A DNA stretch of 64,000 nucleotides, taken from NCBI GenBank assembly GCA_964640305.1, contig CAZXFF010000003.1, positions 1 through 64,000 on the forward strand. Direction: 5' to 3'. This DNA is from Coprenecus sp964640305 (GTDB taxonomy: Bacteria > Bacteroidota > Bacteroidia > Bacteroidales > UBA932). A model generated the notes under the pieces. The model saw only the letters and a list, made by a program, of their open reading frames with translations. It was not told the DNA's origin and did not search any database. Of this stretch, positions 1 to 7,139 are shown in pieces (position 1 is the stretch's first letter; every line of letters starts with the position of its first letter). The position numbers were made by a program, and so were the translations under genes.

Positions 1-219
1 GAGCTCCTTTCCGCAAAAGGCGACTTCCCCGCCTGTCACTGTATAATTGTCCCTGCCGGCAAGGACTGCAGAAAGAGTCGACTTGCCTGAGCCGTTAGGC
101 CCCATAATGGCATGAATTTCACCTTCCCTCACGGTCAGATTTATTCCCTTCAGAATCTCCCTTTCTCCTACCGAAGCATGGAGATTGTTGATTTCCAGCA
201 ATATATTATTCTGTTCCAT
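1..219 (-). CDS. sufC: SufC, Fe-S cluster assembly ATPase (5' part only)
   Basis: SufC is the cytoplasmic ABC-type ATPase of the SufBCD scaffold, which builds Fe-S clusters. Only the first 73 codons are inside the window; the gene runs off the left edge. The visible protein starts MEQNNILLEINNLHASVG and carries a Walker A loop GPNGSGKST at residues 40-48, followed by LSAVLAGRDNYTVTGGEV, typical of SufC. The start is the ATG at 219-217, in frame to base 1. Other suf-type genes (sufS, sufE, DUF59) lie about 50 kb away at 50706-52685, so the pathway is split in this genome. The family call is strong; the rest of the gene cannot be judged. Confidence 0.88.
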   Translation of the reverse strand, partial: MEQNNILLEINNLHASVGEREILKGINLTVREGEIHAIMGPNGSGKSTLSAVLAGRDNYTVTGGEVAFCGKEL

Positions 220-260
220 ATTATCAGACCATTTAATTCAAGAGCGCTAAGATACAACTT

Positions 261-287
261 TTTGATGACTAAAAAGTACTATCTTCG
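261..287 (+). promoter_or_regulatory. weak Bacteroidota-type promoter for the GNAT gene
   Basis: TATCTTCG at 280-287 is one base from the -7 consensus TAnnTTTG. A TTTG lies at 261-264, but the spacing of 15 is shorter than the usual 19-21. It sits about 30 nt before the ATG at 319. Confidence 0.3.
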
Positions 288-318
288 CATTTGTTTTTAA
301 ATAACGGTATTGGACATC

Positions 319-852
319 ATGAAAGCAGACAGAATCACAACTCCTGACCACCCTGATTTCGGATGGTGCATTGACTTATATATGAACAGTTTTCCTTACG
401 AAGAGAGGAGAGACAGACAATGCGTAGAATCGGATCTTGCGGACAACCGTTTCTTTTTCCTCTGTTTCAAAGAAGAAGAAACAGGGAATCCCGTAGGATT
501 CTTCACTTACTGGGAAATGGGTGAATTCCTGTATGGAGAACATTTTGCGGTGGACCCATCCAGACGCGGAGGGGGTCTAGGCGCCGGCATTCTGGCATAT
601 GTCCTGTCGATCGGGATACCGGTAATTCTTGAAGTTGAAAAGCCTGATACAGCCATTGCCTTACGTAGGATAGATTTTTACAGAAGAAACGGATTTGTAC
701 TGAACGGGCACCTCCACTTCCAGCCTCCGTACCACAAAGACTGCCAGCCTCTGGAAATGAAAATAATGACATATCCGGAAACTTTCAGTTCTGAAAAATA
801 TGAGGATTTCAAAGAAAGACAACTGGCCATTGTCCCCCACTTTTTGGCATAA
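319..852 (+). CDS. GNAT-family N-acetyltransferase
   Basis: This is a predicted cytoplasmic acetyltransferase that would move an acetyl group from acetyl-CoA to an unknown amine. The acetyl-CoA binding motif A is visible as AVDPSRRGGGLG at about residues 77-88, preceded by a strand-like VGFFTYWEMGEFLYGEHF segment and followed by a C-terminal FYRRNGF motif, both usual in GNAT proteins. The ATG at 319 is preferred over an upstream in-frame TTG at 310, giving 177 residues. It stands alone between divergent sufC and the biotin operon, whose -33 element overlaps its last codons. The substrate cannot be told from sequence. Confidence 0.8.
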   Translation: MKADRITTPDHPDFGWCIDLYMNSFPYEERRDRQCVESDLADNRFFFLCFKEEETGNPVGFFTYWEMGEFLYGEHFAVDPSRRGGGLGAGILAYVLSIGIPVILEVEKPDTAIALRRIDFYRRNGFVLNGHLHFQPPYHKDCQPLEMKIMTYPETFSSEKYEDFKERQLAIVPHFLA

Positions 853-874
853 TTGCCTTATTTTATTACTTTTG
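843..874 (+). promoter_or_regulatory. consensus promoter of the biotin operon
   Basis: TTTG at 843-846, a 20-nt spacer and TACTTTTG at 867-874 match the Bacteroidota -33/-7 consensus (TTTG, 19-21 nt, TAnnTTTG) exactly. Transcription would start near 881, leaving a leader of nearly 390 nt before bioB. The -33 box overlaps the end of the preceding acetyltransferase gene. Confidence 0.8.
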
Positions 875-897
875 CAGACTGAATACCAGGACAGCAT

Positions 898-1284
898 ATG
901 AACAGAAAGATAAAGACAATAAGAAAAAGCCTGCGCTTCCGCAGATGGAGCCGCAAGGCCGTGTCCGTATTCATCAGCTGCACTTCCCATGTAACAATAG
1001 GAAGAGTCTCCAAAAGCATAGCAGACGCTTCGTGCAGGAAATCGGCAAAGCCGGTCACAATCCTTGCCGGATATTCCACTGCATTCTGCGGATACAGTAC
1101 TGAAATATCCTGCTGTACGGAGGACATGACTCCGGCCATTGCTGTATTATGCCAGGAATCATGCCCGACAATGCCTGAAGAAGCCTTTGCAGGCATTCCA
1201 GAACAAGAATACAAACCAAAGCGGCAGTATCCGGGAATTCCGGGCACTGCCGCCATTTTATTTTCACCATGCTACAATCATTGA
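898..1284 (+). CDS. leader ORF of the biotin operon, basic N-terminus, function unknown
   Basis: This 128-codon ORF starts about 17 nt after the predicted transcription start and ends with a TGA at 1282-1284, inside the first codons of bioB (ATG 1269). The two frames therefore overlap by 16 nt and could be translationally coupled. The N-terminal 50 residues are strongly basic and look like a real peptide (LRFRRWSRKAVSVFISC, then VTIGRVSKSIADASC). From memory, short proteins with a similar FRRWSRK...VxIG pattern occur ahead of transporter and cofactor genes in Bacteroidales, but I could not check this. The remaining 80 residues are Cys/Pro-rich and less protein-like, so the true product may be shorter or the ORF may serve as a regulatory leader. 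No enzymatic motif is visible. Confidence 0.5.
   Translation: MNRKIKTIRKSLRFRRWSRKAVSVFISCTSHVTIGRVSKSIADASCRKSAKPVTILAGYSTAFCGYSTEISCCTEDMTPAIAVLCQESCPTMPEEAFAGIPEQEYKPKRQYPGIPGTAAILFSPCYNH
1170..1197 (+). promoter_or_regulatory. hairpin in the biotin leader
   Basis: AATGCCTG (1170-1177) and CAGGCATT (1190-1197) form a perfect 8-bp stem with a 12-nt loop, 23 nt upstream of the terminator-like hairpin in the same leader. A smaller hairpin, CTGCG-cttc-CGCAG, lies further upstream near 930-943. Confidence 0.45.
1221..1264 (+). terminator. terminator-like hairpin (possible attenuator) just before bioB
   Basis: GCGGCAGT (1221-1228) pairs with ACTGCCGC (1246-1253) in a perfect 8-bp GC-rich stem whose 17-nt loop holds a smaller CCGG/CCGG-type pairing. 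It is followed by CATTTTATTTT (1254-1264), a T-rich tail ending five bases before the bioB ATG. The position inside the leader fits an attenuator, but the T run is interrupted and no ligand-binding fold is evident. Confidence 0.45.
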
Positions 1285-2225
1285 CAGAAAAGGTCCTGGA
1301 CGGACAACAGATCAGCCAGGAAGAGGCCATGTGGCTGATGACAGAGGCTCACCTGGACAGCCTGTGTGAGTGCGCCCACAGAATAACGGAAACGCTTTCC
1401 CCGCGCAGATTCGACATGTGTTCCATCATCAATGCAAAATCCGGAAGATGTCCTGAAAACTGCAAGTGGTGTGCACAGTCCTCCCATTACAGCACCGGTG
1501 TCGAGGAATATCCGCTGGTATCCGAGGATGAATGCCTCCGCCATGCTGCCTACAACGAAAAGCAGGGCGTATCGCATTTCTCCATAGTCACAAGCGGAAA
1601 GCGTCCATCTCCCAAAGAGATAGAACGTATCTGCAAGACCGTATCCCGCATAAAGAAGGACAGCGGCATCACCGTATGTGCATCCCTGGGGCTTGCGGAC
1701 TACGGCAGTCTTGTAAAACTGCATGAAGCAGGGGTAACAAGATACCACTGCAACCTCGAAACCGCCCCTTCGTTCTTCGGAGAACTCTGCACAACCCATA
1801 CCTCTGCCCAGAAAACCGAGACACTGGAAGCTGCCAAAAGAGCCGGGATGGAAATCTGCAGCGGCGGGATTCTCGGAATGGGGGAAACTCCTGCCCACCG
1901 TGTGGAACTGGCCATGGAACTCAGGAAACTTGGCGTAACATCCGTTCCCCTCAATATCCTGCACCCAATCAAAGGCACTCCACTGGAATCTTCCGCACCG
2001 ATAAGCGATGAAGAGCTGCTCAGGACCATTGCGGTATTCCGTTTTATCCTGCCTCACTGCTATCTGAGATTCGCAGGGGGAAGAGGCAGACTGCAGCGCA
2101 AAACCGTAGAAAAAGCCCTCTACACAGGAATAAACTCCGCAATAGTAGGAGACCTGCTGACCACGGTGGGATCAAAAGTGGAAGAAGATAAAATAATGAT
2201 TCAAAATGCTGGCTATGGACTCTAG
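1269..2225 (+). CDS. bioB: biotin synthase BioB
   Basis: BioB is the radical SAM enzyme that inserts sulfur into dethiobiotin, the last step of biotin synthesis. The radical SAM cysteine triad is seen as CPENCKWC at residues 61-68 (C61, C65, C68). The SAM-binding region MEICSGGILGMGE and the C-terminal YLRFAGGRG segment are also typical. At 318 residues it has normal family length. It is the first enzyme gene of a six-gene operon. The preceding leader ORF overlaps its start by 16 nt and the bioA start lies inside its last 20 nt, so translation of all three is probably coupled. Confidence 0.96.
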   Translation: MLQSLTEKVLDGQQISQEEAMWLMTEAHLDSLCECAHRITETLSPRRFDMCSIINAKSGRCPENCKWCAQSSHYSTGVEEYPLVSEDECLRHAAYNEKQGVSHFSIVTSGKRPSPKEIERICKTVSRIKKDSGITVCASLGLADYGSLVKLHEAGVTRYHCNLETAPSFFGELCTTHTSAQKTETLEAAKRAGMEICSGGILGMGETPAHRVELAMELRKLGVTSVPLNILHPIKGTPLESSAPISDEELLRTIAVFRFILPHCYLRFAGGRGRLQRKTVEKALYTGINSAIVGDLLTTVGSKVEEDKIMIQNAGYGL

Positions 2226-3501
2226 ACTTCTGTTCGACGATTTTGACAGGAAACACCTGTGGCATCCCTATACTTCAGCTACCGATCCCCTGCCCACTTT
2301 CAGGGTAAAGGAGGCAAAAGGCTGTGTCATAACCCTTGAAGACGGTACGGAACTCATTGAAGGCATGTCTTCGTGGTGGTGCGCCGTACACGGATACAAC
2401 AATCCTGTACTGAATGAAGCCATACGGGTCCAGACCGGGAAAATGTCGCACATCATGTTCGGCGGGCTCACCCACGGACCCGCCATAGAACTCGGCAAGC
2501 TCCTTCTGTCTATAGTCCCTCCGTCCATGGACCGTATATTCTATGCAGACAGCGGATCCGTTGCGGTAGAAGTAGCCTTGAAAATGGCTGTCCAGTACCA
2601 GTTCGCAAAGGGTCTGCCCAGGAAAAACAATTTTGTAACCATACGTTCCGGCTATCATGGGGATACCTGGAATGCCATGTCTGTATGTGATCCTGTGACA
2701 GGCATGCATAGCCTTTTCGGCAGTGCCCTGCCTATAAGGCATTTCGTACCTGCCCCGTCATCGGTATTCGGCGGAGAATGGAATCCGGACGATATCCTGC
2801 CGCTCAAAGAAGTGATAGAAAAGAACCATGACAGCCTCGCTGCGATGATTCTGGAGCCGGTAGTCCAAGGGGCAGGCGGAATGAGATTCTATAATCCACG
2901 CTATCTGACCGAGGCTGCGAAACTGTGCCGGGAGCACGGCATGCTGCTCATCTTCGACGAAATAGCCACAGGATTCGGAAGAACCGGAAAACTTTTCGCA
3001 TGGGAACACGCTGGTGTAGAACCGGATATCATGTGCATTGGCAAGGCCCTTACAGGAGGATACATGACCTTCTCCGCAGTGCTTACTACTGCCAATGTTG
3101 CAGGCACCATATCCGACAATTATCCCAATGCCTTCATGCACGGTCCGACATTTATGGGAAACCCCCTTGCCTGTGCTGTAGCAAAGGCATCTACTGAACT
3201 CCTGCTGAAATCCGGATGGCAGGAAAACGTAAAAAGGATAGAAGCACAGCTGAAAGAGGAGCTGGAACCTGCCAGATCCTTGCCACAGGTCGCTGATGTC
3301 AGGGTCCTAGGAGCCATCGGGGTCATCGAAACTTCAGAACCGGTAAATATGGCCTGGATGCAGTCCCGTTTCGTGGAAGAAGGCATCTGGCTCAGACCGT
3401 TCGGGCGGCTCGTATATGCAATGCCCCCGTTCATAATAGAAGGAGGACAGCTGCACAAGCTCACTTCTTCCATGGTTAAGATAATCGGAGAGATGAAATG
3501 A
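2206..3501 (+). CDS. bioA: adenosylmethionine-8-amino-7-oxononanoate aminotransferase BioA
   Basis: BioA is a PLP enzyme that converts KAPA to DAPA, using SAM as amino donor. It belongs to class III aminotransferases. Visible landmarks are SGSVAVEVALKMA near residues 116-128, GYHGDTWNAMSVCDP near 149-163, FDEIATGFGRTG at 250-261 with the cofactor-contacting Asp251, and the Schiff-base lysine K280 in CIGKALTGG. The ATG at 2206 overlaps bioB by 20 nt; an in-frame ATG at 2215 is an equally possible start. The stop overlaps the bioF start as ATGA, indicating coupled translation. Length (431 residues) is normal. Confidence 0.96.
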   Translation: MLAMDSRLLFDDFDRKHLWHPYTSATDPLPTFRVKEAKGCVITLEDGTELIEGMSSWWCAVHGYNNPVLNEAIRVQTGKMSHIMFGGLTHGPAIELGKLLLSIVPPSMDRIFYADSGSVAVEVALKMAVQYQFAKGLPRKNNFVTIRSGYHGDTWNAMSVCDPVTGMHSLFGSALPIRHFVPAPSSVFGGEWNPDDILPLKEVIEKNHDSLAAMILEPVVQGAGGMRFYNPRYLTEAAKLCREHGMLLIFDEIATGFGRTGKLFAWEHAGVEPDIMCIGKALTGGYMTFSAVLTTANVAGTISDNYPNAFMHGPTFMGNPLACAVAKASTELLLKSGWQENVKRIEAQLKEELEPARSLPQVADVRVLGAIGVIETSEPVNMAWMQSRFVEEGIWLRPFGRLVYAMPPFIIEGGQLHKLTSSMVKIIGEMK

Positions 3502-4676
3502 CCGGAAGCATTTACAACCCGTATTCAGAGGAACTCGACAGACTGTCCCGTACCGGAAGTCTGAGACACCTGCCTGCCGTGAAGTACGATGGCAGACACA
3601 TCATATCGGACGGCAGGACAATGCTCAATCTCTCTTCCAACGATTATCTGGGTCTGAACTGTATCCCGTCTCTGCTCGACAGGTTTGAAGCATCCGGATA
3701 CTTTACAGACCGGAGGATGTCCTCTTCTTCATCCAGGCTGCTGACCGGCAATTTCGAAGCCTATACTGCCCTGGAAAAATCGCTGGCAGGAATGTTCGGA
3801 AGGGAAAGCGCGCTGGTTTTCAACAGCGGATACCACATGAATGCCGGTATCCTGCCCGCCATAACGGACAACCGCACACTCATACTGGCAGACAAGCTTG
3901 TGCATGCAAGCATCATAGACGGTATCCGCCTTTCTTCTGCCAAATGCATAAGGTACAGGCACCAGGACTACACCATGCTCGAATCCCTGCTGGAAAAGAA
4001 TGCCGGGGAATTCAGCCGTATAATCATCGTTACAGAAAGTATTTTCAGCATGGACGGGGACCTGGCCGACCTCAGGCGTCTCACCGGGCTCAGAAAACAC
4101 TACGGAAATATTATGCTCTATGTGGATGAAGCCCATGCCGTAGGGGTAAGGGGAGAATGCGGTCTCGGACTTGCCGAAGAGACAGGATGCATTCAGGACA
4201 TTGATATCCTCTGCGGGACTTTCGGAAAGGCACTATGTTCCGTCGGAGCATATGCCGTCTGCAGCGGAACCATGAAGGAATACCTGATAAACAGAATGCG
4301 GCCTCTCATATTTACAACAGCCCTGCCGCCCGTCAACATTGCATGGACCATGTTCATTCTGGACCTGATACCAGGACTGGGAAACGAAAGGAAACATCTG
4401 GAAAATACTGCCGCAATGCTCCGGAAAGGATTGGAAATGCGCGGCTACAGATCGGACTCCTCATCCCATATCGTACCCATGACCATCGGGGAAAACTCAG
4501 CTGCCGTCAAAAAGGCAGAAGAACTGCAGAGGGCAGGGTTCTACGTCCTGCCGGTAAGGCCTCCGACTGTTCCGGAAGGCACAGCGAGACTGAGATTTTC
4601 GCTCACTGCTGATATCGGAGAAGATGAAATCCGCAGGCTGCTTGAAGCTATAGATACAAACACTGCAGGAATATGA
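3498..4676 (+). CDS. bioF: 8-amino-7-oxononanoate synthase BioF
   Basis: BioF condenses pimeloyl-ACP with L-alanine to give KAPA, using PLP. It is a member of the alpha-oxoamine synthase family; the neighbours make BioF far more likely than a 2-amino-3-ketobutyrate ligase. Key features are SSNDYLGL near the N-terminus, YVDEAHAVGVRG around residues 208-219 and the cofactor lysine K244 in GTFGKALCSVG. The gene is joined to bioA and to bioG by ATGA overlaps at each end. Length (392 residues) fits the family. Confidence 0.95.
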   Translation: MTGSIYNPYSEELDRLSRTGSLRHLPAVKYDGRHIISDGRTMLNLSSNDYLGLNCIPSLLDRFEASGYFTDRRMSSSSSRLLTGNFEAYTALEKSLAGMFGRESALVFNSGYHMNAGILPAITDNRTLILADKLVHASIIDGIRLSSAKCIRYRHQDYTMLESLLEKNAGEFSRIIIVTESIFSMDGDLADLRRLTGLRKHYGNIMLYVDEAHAVGVRGECGLGLAEETGCIQDIDILCGTFGKALCSVGAYAVCSGTMKEYLINRMRPLIFTTALPPVNIAWTMFILDLIPGLGNERKHLENTAAMLRKGLEMRGYRSDSSSHIVPMTIGENSAAVKKAEELQRAGFYVLPVRPPTVPEGTARLRFSLTADIGEDEIRRLLEAIDTNTAGI

Positions 4677-5344
4677 AACAGACATATATTATAAAAAAAG
4701 AAGGCAACAGCGGACTGGTACTATTTTTCTCAGGATGGGGATCTGAAAGCAAAATGTTCGGATATCCAGTCCCGGAAGGTTACGACTACATGCTTTGTCA
4801 TGACTATACGGAGCCCGGCTTCGACTATGCGACACTGGAAGGTTACAGCCACATCAGACTGCTCGCCTGGTCCATGGGGGTATGGGTGGCAGGAAAAGTA
4901 TTCGAAGGGCGCAGCATGCCCTGGGAAATGCGCATAGCCGTGAACGGCACAATGTTCCCCATAGATGACAGCAAAGGCATCCCTTCGGTTATTTTCGAAG
5001 GGACACTGGCTGCCATGTCCCCTGCCACACTTGCAAAGTTCAGACGCAGAATGTGCGACGGGGCTTACGGTCTCTCTACGTTTATGGCACACGGGCCAGA
5101 GCGCAGTGTCGAAGACCTCAAAGCAGAGCTTCAGGCAATCCGGGATGCTGTCCTTGCTGCTCCAGTACCGTGTTTCAGATGGGACAAAGCTATCATAGGA
5201 CTTAGAGACAGGATATTTCCGCCTGAAAACCAGAAAGTGGCCCATTCCGGTATTCCAATAGAGGAAACCGACTCGGCACATTATGACGAACAGCTCTTCA
5301 TGTCATGCCTCAACGGAGAACACGTGATATGGACAAGGAACTGA
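4673..5344 (+). CDS. bioG: BioG-type pimeloyl-ACP methyl ester esterase (DUF452)
   Basis: BioG hydrolyses the methyl ester of pimeloyl-ACP and so releases the product of the BioC-started malonyl-methyl ester pathway for BioF. The 223-residue protein has an alpha/beta-hydrolase layout: an oxyanion-type FSGWGSESKMF stretch, a nucleophile Ser67 in LAWSMGVW, an acid in GLRDRIFP near residue 180 and a likely catalytic His in TDSAHYDEQ near residue 203. Many bacteria use BioH instead; BioG is the form linked in operons to bioC, as here. It overlaps bioF by four bases and bioC by 16 bases. Confidence 0.88.
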   Translation: MKQTYIIKKEGNSGLVLFFSGWGSESKMFGYPVPEGYDYMLCHDYTEPGFDYATLEGYSHIRLLAWSMGVWVAGKVFEGRSMPWEMRIAVNGTMFPIDDSKGIPSVIFEGTLAAMSPATLAKFRRRMCDGAYGLSTFMAHGPERSVEDLKAELQAIRDAVLAAPVPCFRWDKAIIGLRDRIFPPENQKVAHSGIPIEETDSAHYDEQLFMSCLNGEHVIWTRN

Positions 5345-6084
5345 TAAGGCAAAGATTCGCAAAGGCATCCGGAAGCTATGACACGGAAGCCAGCATCCAA
5401 AGGGACGTGGCCGGCAAGATGATCGGACTTATAGACCGGTTCGTCTCACCGGAAGCCCACCGGAATGTTCTGGAAATAGGTTGCGGTACAGGGATATTCA
5501 CCCGTCTCTATACAGACAGGTATCATCCGGAAAAACTGTGGCTGAACGACCTGTGTCCGGAAATGGAACTGTTCCACCCTGTCCTTGAGGAGAACAATGC
5601 GGAATTCCTGCCGGGCGATGCAGAAAACATCATCCTGCCTGAAGGTCTGACACTCATCACATCATGTTCCGCAATCCAGTGGTTCGAGGATCCAGAGATG
5701 TTCTTCCGGAACTGCTTCGGGAAACTGGAACCGGGAGGATACATGGCTGTATCCACTTTCGGGAAAGGGAACATGAAGGAAATCTCGGCCGTTACCGGAG
5801 CGTCGCTGTCATATGTGAGTACGGAGGAAATGGAACGTTTCACAGAAGGGATGTTCGAGACTGTCCATTCAGGAGAAGAATGCCTCAGGCTCCATTTCGG
5901 TTCCCCGGCGGATGTGCTCAGGCACATAAGGAAAACAGGTGTCACAGGAATACGGAAAGAAAGATGGACCAAAGGTACCCTTTCCTCTTTTACCGACAGA
6001 TATAAAGAACTTTACGGGCAAGATGGCAGAGGTGTTTCCCTGACATACCATCCGGTTTACTTGATTTTGAGAAAAATAGGATAA
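5329..6084 (+). CDS. bioC: malonyl-ACP O-methyltransferase BioC
   Basis: BioC methylates the free carboxyl of malonyl-ACP so that fatty-acid synthesis enzymes can elongate it to pimeloyl-ACP methyl ester. The SAM-binding motif EIGCGTG is at about residues 49-55, with a later LWLNDLCPEM motif and SCSAIQWF, the last being typical of BioC. The ATG at 5329 is chosen because MDKELIRQRFAKASGSYD matches the usual BioC N-terminus; an in-frame upstream ATG at 5305 adds only eight poorly conserved residues. It lies between bioG and bioD. Confidence 0.92.
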   Translation: MDKELIRQRFAKASGSYDTEASIQRDVAGKMIGLIDRFVSPEAHRNVLEIGCGTGIFTRLYTDRYHPEKLWLNDLCPEMELFHPVLEENNAEFLPGDAENIILPEGLTLITSCSAIQWFEDPEMFFRNCFGKLEPGGYMAVSTFGKGNMKEISAVTGASLSYVSTEEMERFTEGMFETVHSGEECLRLHFGSPADVLRHIRKTGVTGIRKERWTKGTLSSFTDRYKELYGQDGRGVSLTYHPVYLILRKIG

Positions 6085-6095
6085 TATTATTGATT

Positions 6096-6737
6096 ATGGA
6101 ACGGAATGTATATTTTGTAAGCGGCATAGATACGGGTATCGGGAAAAGCTATGCTACAGGTTTCCTGGCAAGAGAATGGAACCGGAACGGGAAAAGGACA
6201 ATAACCCAGAAACTGATACAGACCGGGAACACCGGGCTGTCAGAGGACATAGAACTTCACAGGAAGATTATGGGAATACCGTTGACTGATGAAGATCTGG
6301 CAGGTTATACGATGCCTGAAATATTTTCATACCCGTGTTCCCCGCATCTGGCTGCCGAAATAGACAGGCGTAATATAGATTTCGGTAAGATAGAGAATGC
6401 AACAGCATATCTAAGTGGAAGATACGATGCCGTATTGCTCGAAGGAGCCGGAGGCCTCATGGTTCCTCTTACCAGAGATCTGCTTACCATTGATTATATT
6501 GCGGAGAAACGTTATCCCCTGATATTCGTAACATCCGGTAAACTTGGCAGCATAAACCATACCCTGCTAAGCCTCGAAGCCATAAAGTCCCGCGGCATAG
6601 AGCTTCACACCGTAGCCTACAACCGGTTTCCCCAAGAAGACGACGGCATTATCATGCAGGATACCGAATCCTATATAAGGACATATCTGGGAAAAGAGTT
6701 TCCCGGCACATCTTTTATCTCTGTTCCACTTCTCTGA
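6096..6737 (+). CDS. bioD: dethiobiotin synthetase BioD
   Basis: BioD uses ATP and CO2 to close the ureido ring of dethiobiotin. A P-loop GIDTGIGKS is found at residues 10-18, the carbamate/Mg region QKLIQTG near 41-47, and EGAGGLMVPL near 113-122, all hallmarks of the family. The ATG at 6096 is preferred to a TTG two codons upstream. It is the last gene of the bioBAFGCD operon, 11 nt after bioC; no strong terminator is seen before the groES promoter. Confidence 0.94.
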   Translation: MERNVYFVSGIDTGIGKSYATGFLAREWNRNGKRTITQKLIQTGNTGLSEDIELHRKIMGIPLTDEDLAGYTMPEIFSYPCSPHLAAEIDRRNIDFGKIENATAYLSGRYDAVLLEGAGGLMVPLTRDLLTIDYIAEKRYPLIFVTSGKLGSINHTLLSLEAIKSRGIELHTVAYNRFPQEDDGIIMQDTESYIRTYLGKEFPGTSFISVPLL

Positions 6738-6776
6738 CAGGCAGACACTGGTGACATTTTGGCAGTATTTTCCTGT

Positions 6777-6792
6777 TGGCACTCCTTTTGCT
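6777..6792 (+). promoter_or_regulatory. sigma-54 (RpoN) type -24/-12 promoter for groESL
   Basis: TGGCAC-N5-TTGCT at 6777-6792 matches the RpoN consensus TGGCACnnnnnTTGCW at every defined base, with the required GG-N10-GC spacing (GG 6778-6779, GC 6790-6791). Predicted start is near 6803, 38 nt before groES. No TAnnTTTG box is visible in this 103-bp gap. Confidence 0.6.
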
Positions 6793-6840
6793 GAATGGTC
6801 GGTTGCAAAACGATTATAATAACACTAAAAATTATACATC

Positions 6841-7110
6841 ATGAACATCAAACCTTTAGCAGACAGAGTGCTCATTGAGCCCAAAGAAGCTGAAACCAAG
6901 ACAGCAAGCGGAATCTTCATTCCTGATACAGCAAAAGAAAAACCCCAGCAGGGAACAGTTGTAGCAGTAGGAAACGGCAAGAAGGACGAGCCGATGGAAC
7001 TCAAAGTAGGAGACACCGTACTTTACGGTAAATATTCCGGCACCGAAATCAGTGTAGACGGCAAAAACTATCTTATGATGCGCCAGTCCGATGTATTGGC
7101 AATCATGTAA
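6841..7110 (+). CDS. groES: co-chaperonin GroES
   Basis: GroES is the seven-subunit lid of the GroEL folding chamber in the cytoplasm. The 89-residue protein begins MNIKPLADRVLIEPKEAE, contains the mobile-loop segment KTASGIFIPDTAKEKPQ and ends NYLMMRQSDVLAIM, as expected for the family. It is 29 nt upstream of groEL in the usual order. The upstream gap has a sigma-54-like promoter and no paired CIRCE element, so HrcA control is not supported. Confidence 0.97.
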   Translation: MNIKPLADRVLIEPKEAETKTASGIFIPDTAKEKPQQGTVVAVGNGKKDEPMELKVGDTVLYGKYSGTEISVDGKNYLMMRQSDVLAIM

Positions 7111-7139
7111 TTACTGTAACACATTAAAAACTTACAATC

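Noticed and set aside
6776..6784. TTGGCACTC before groES as half of a CIRCE (HrcA) operator
   Set aside because: CIRCE needs TTAGCACTC and a matching GAGTGCTAA nine bases later; the second half is absent. The same bases fit a sigma-54 promoter fully.
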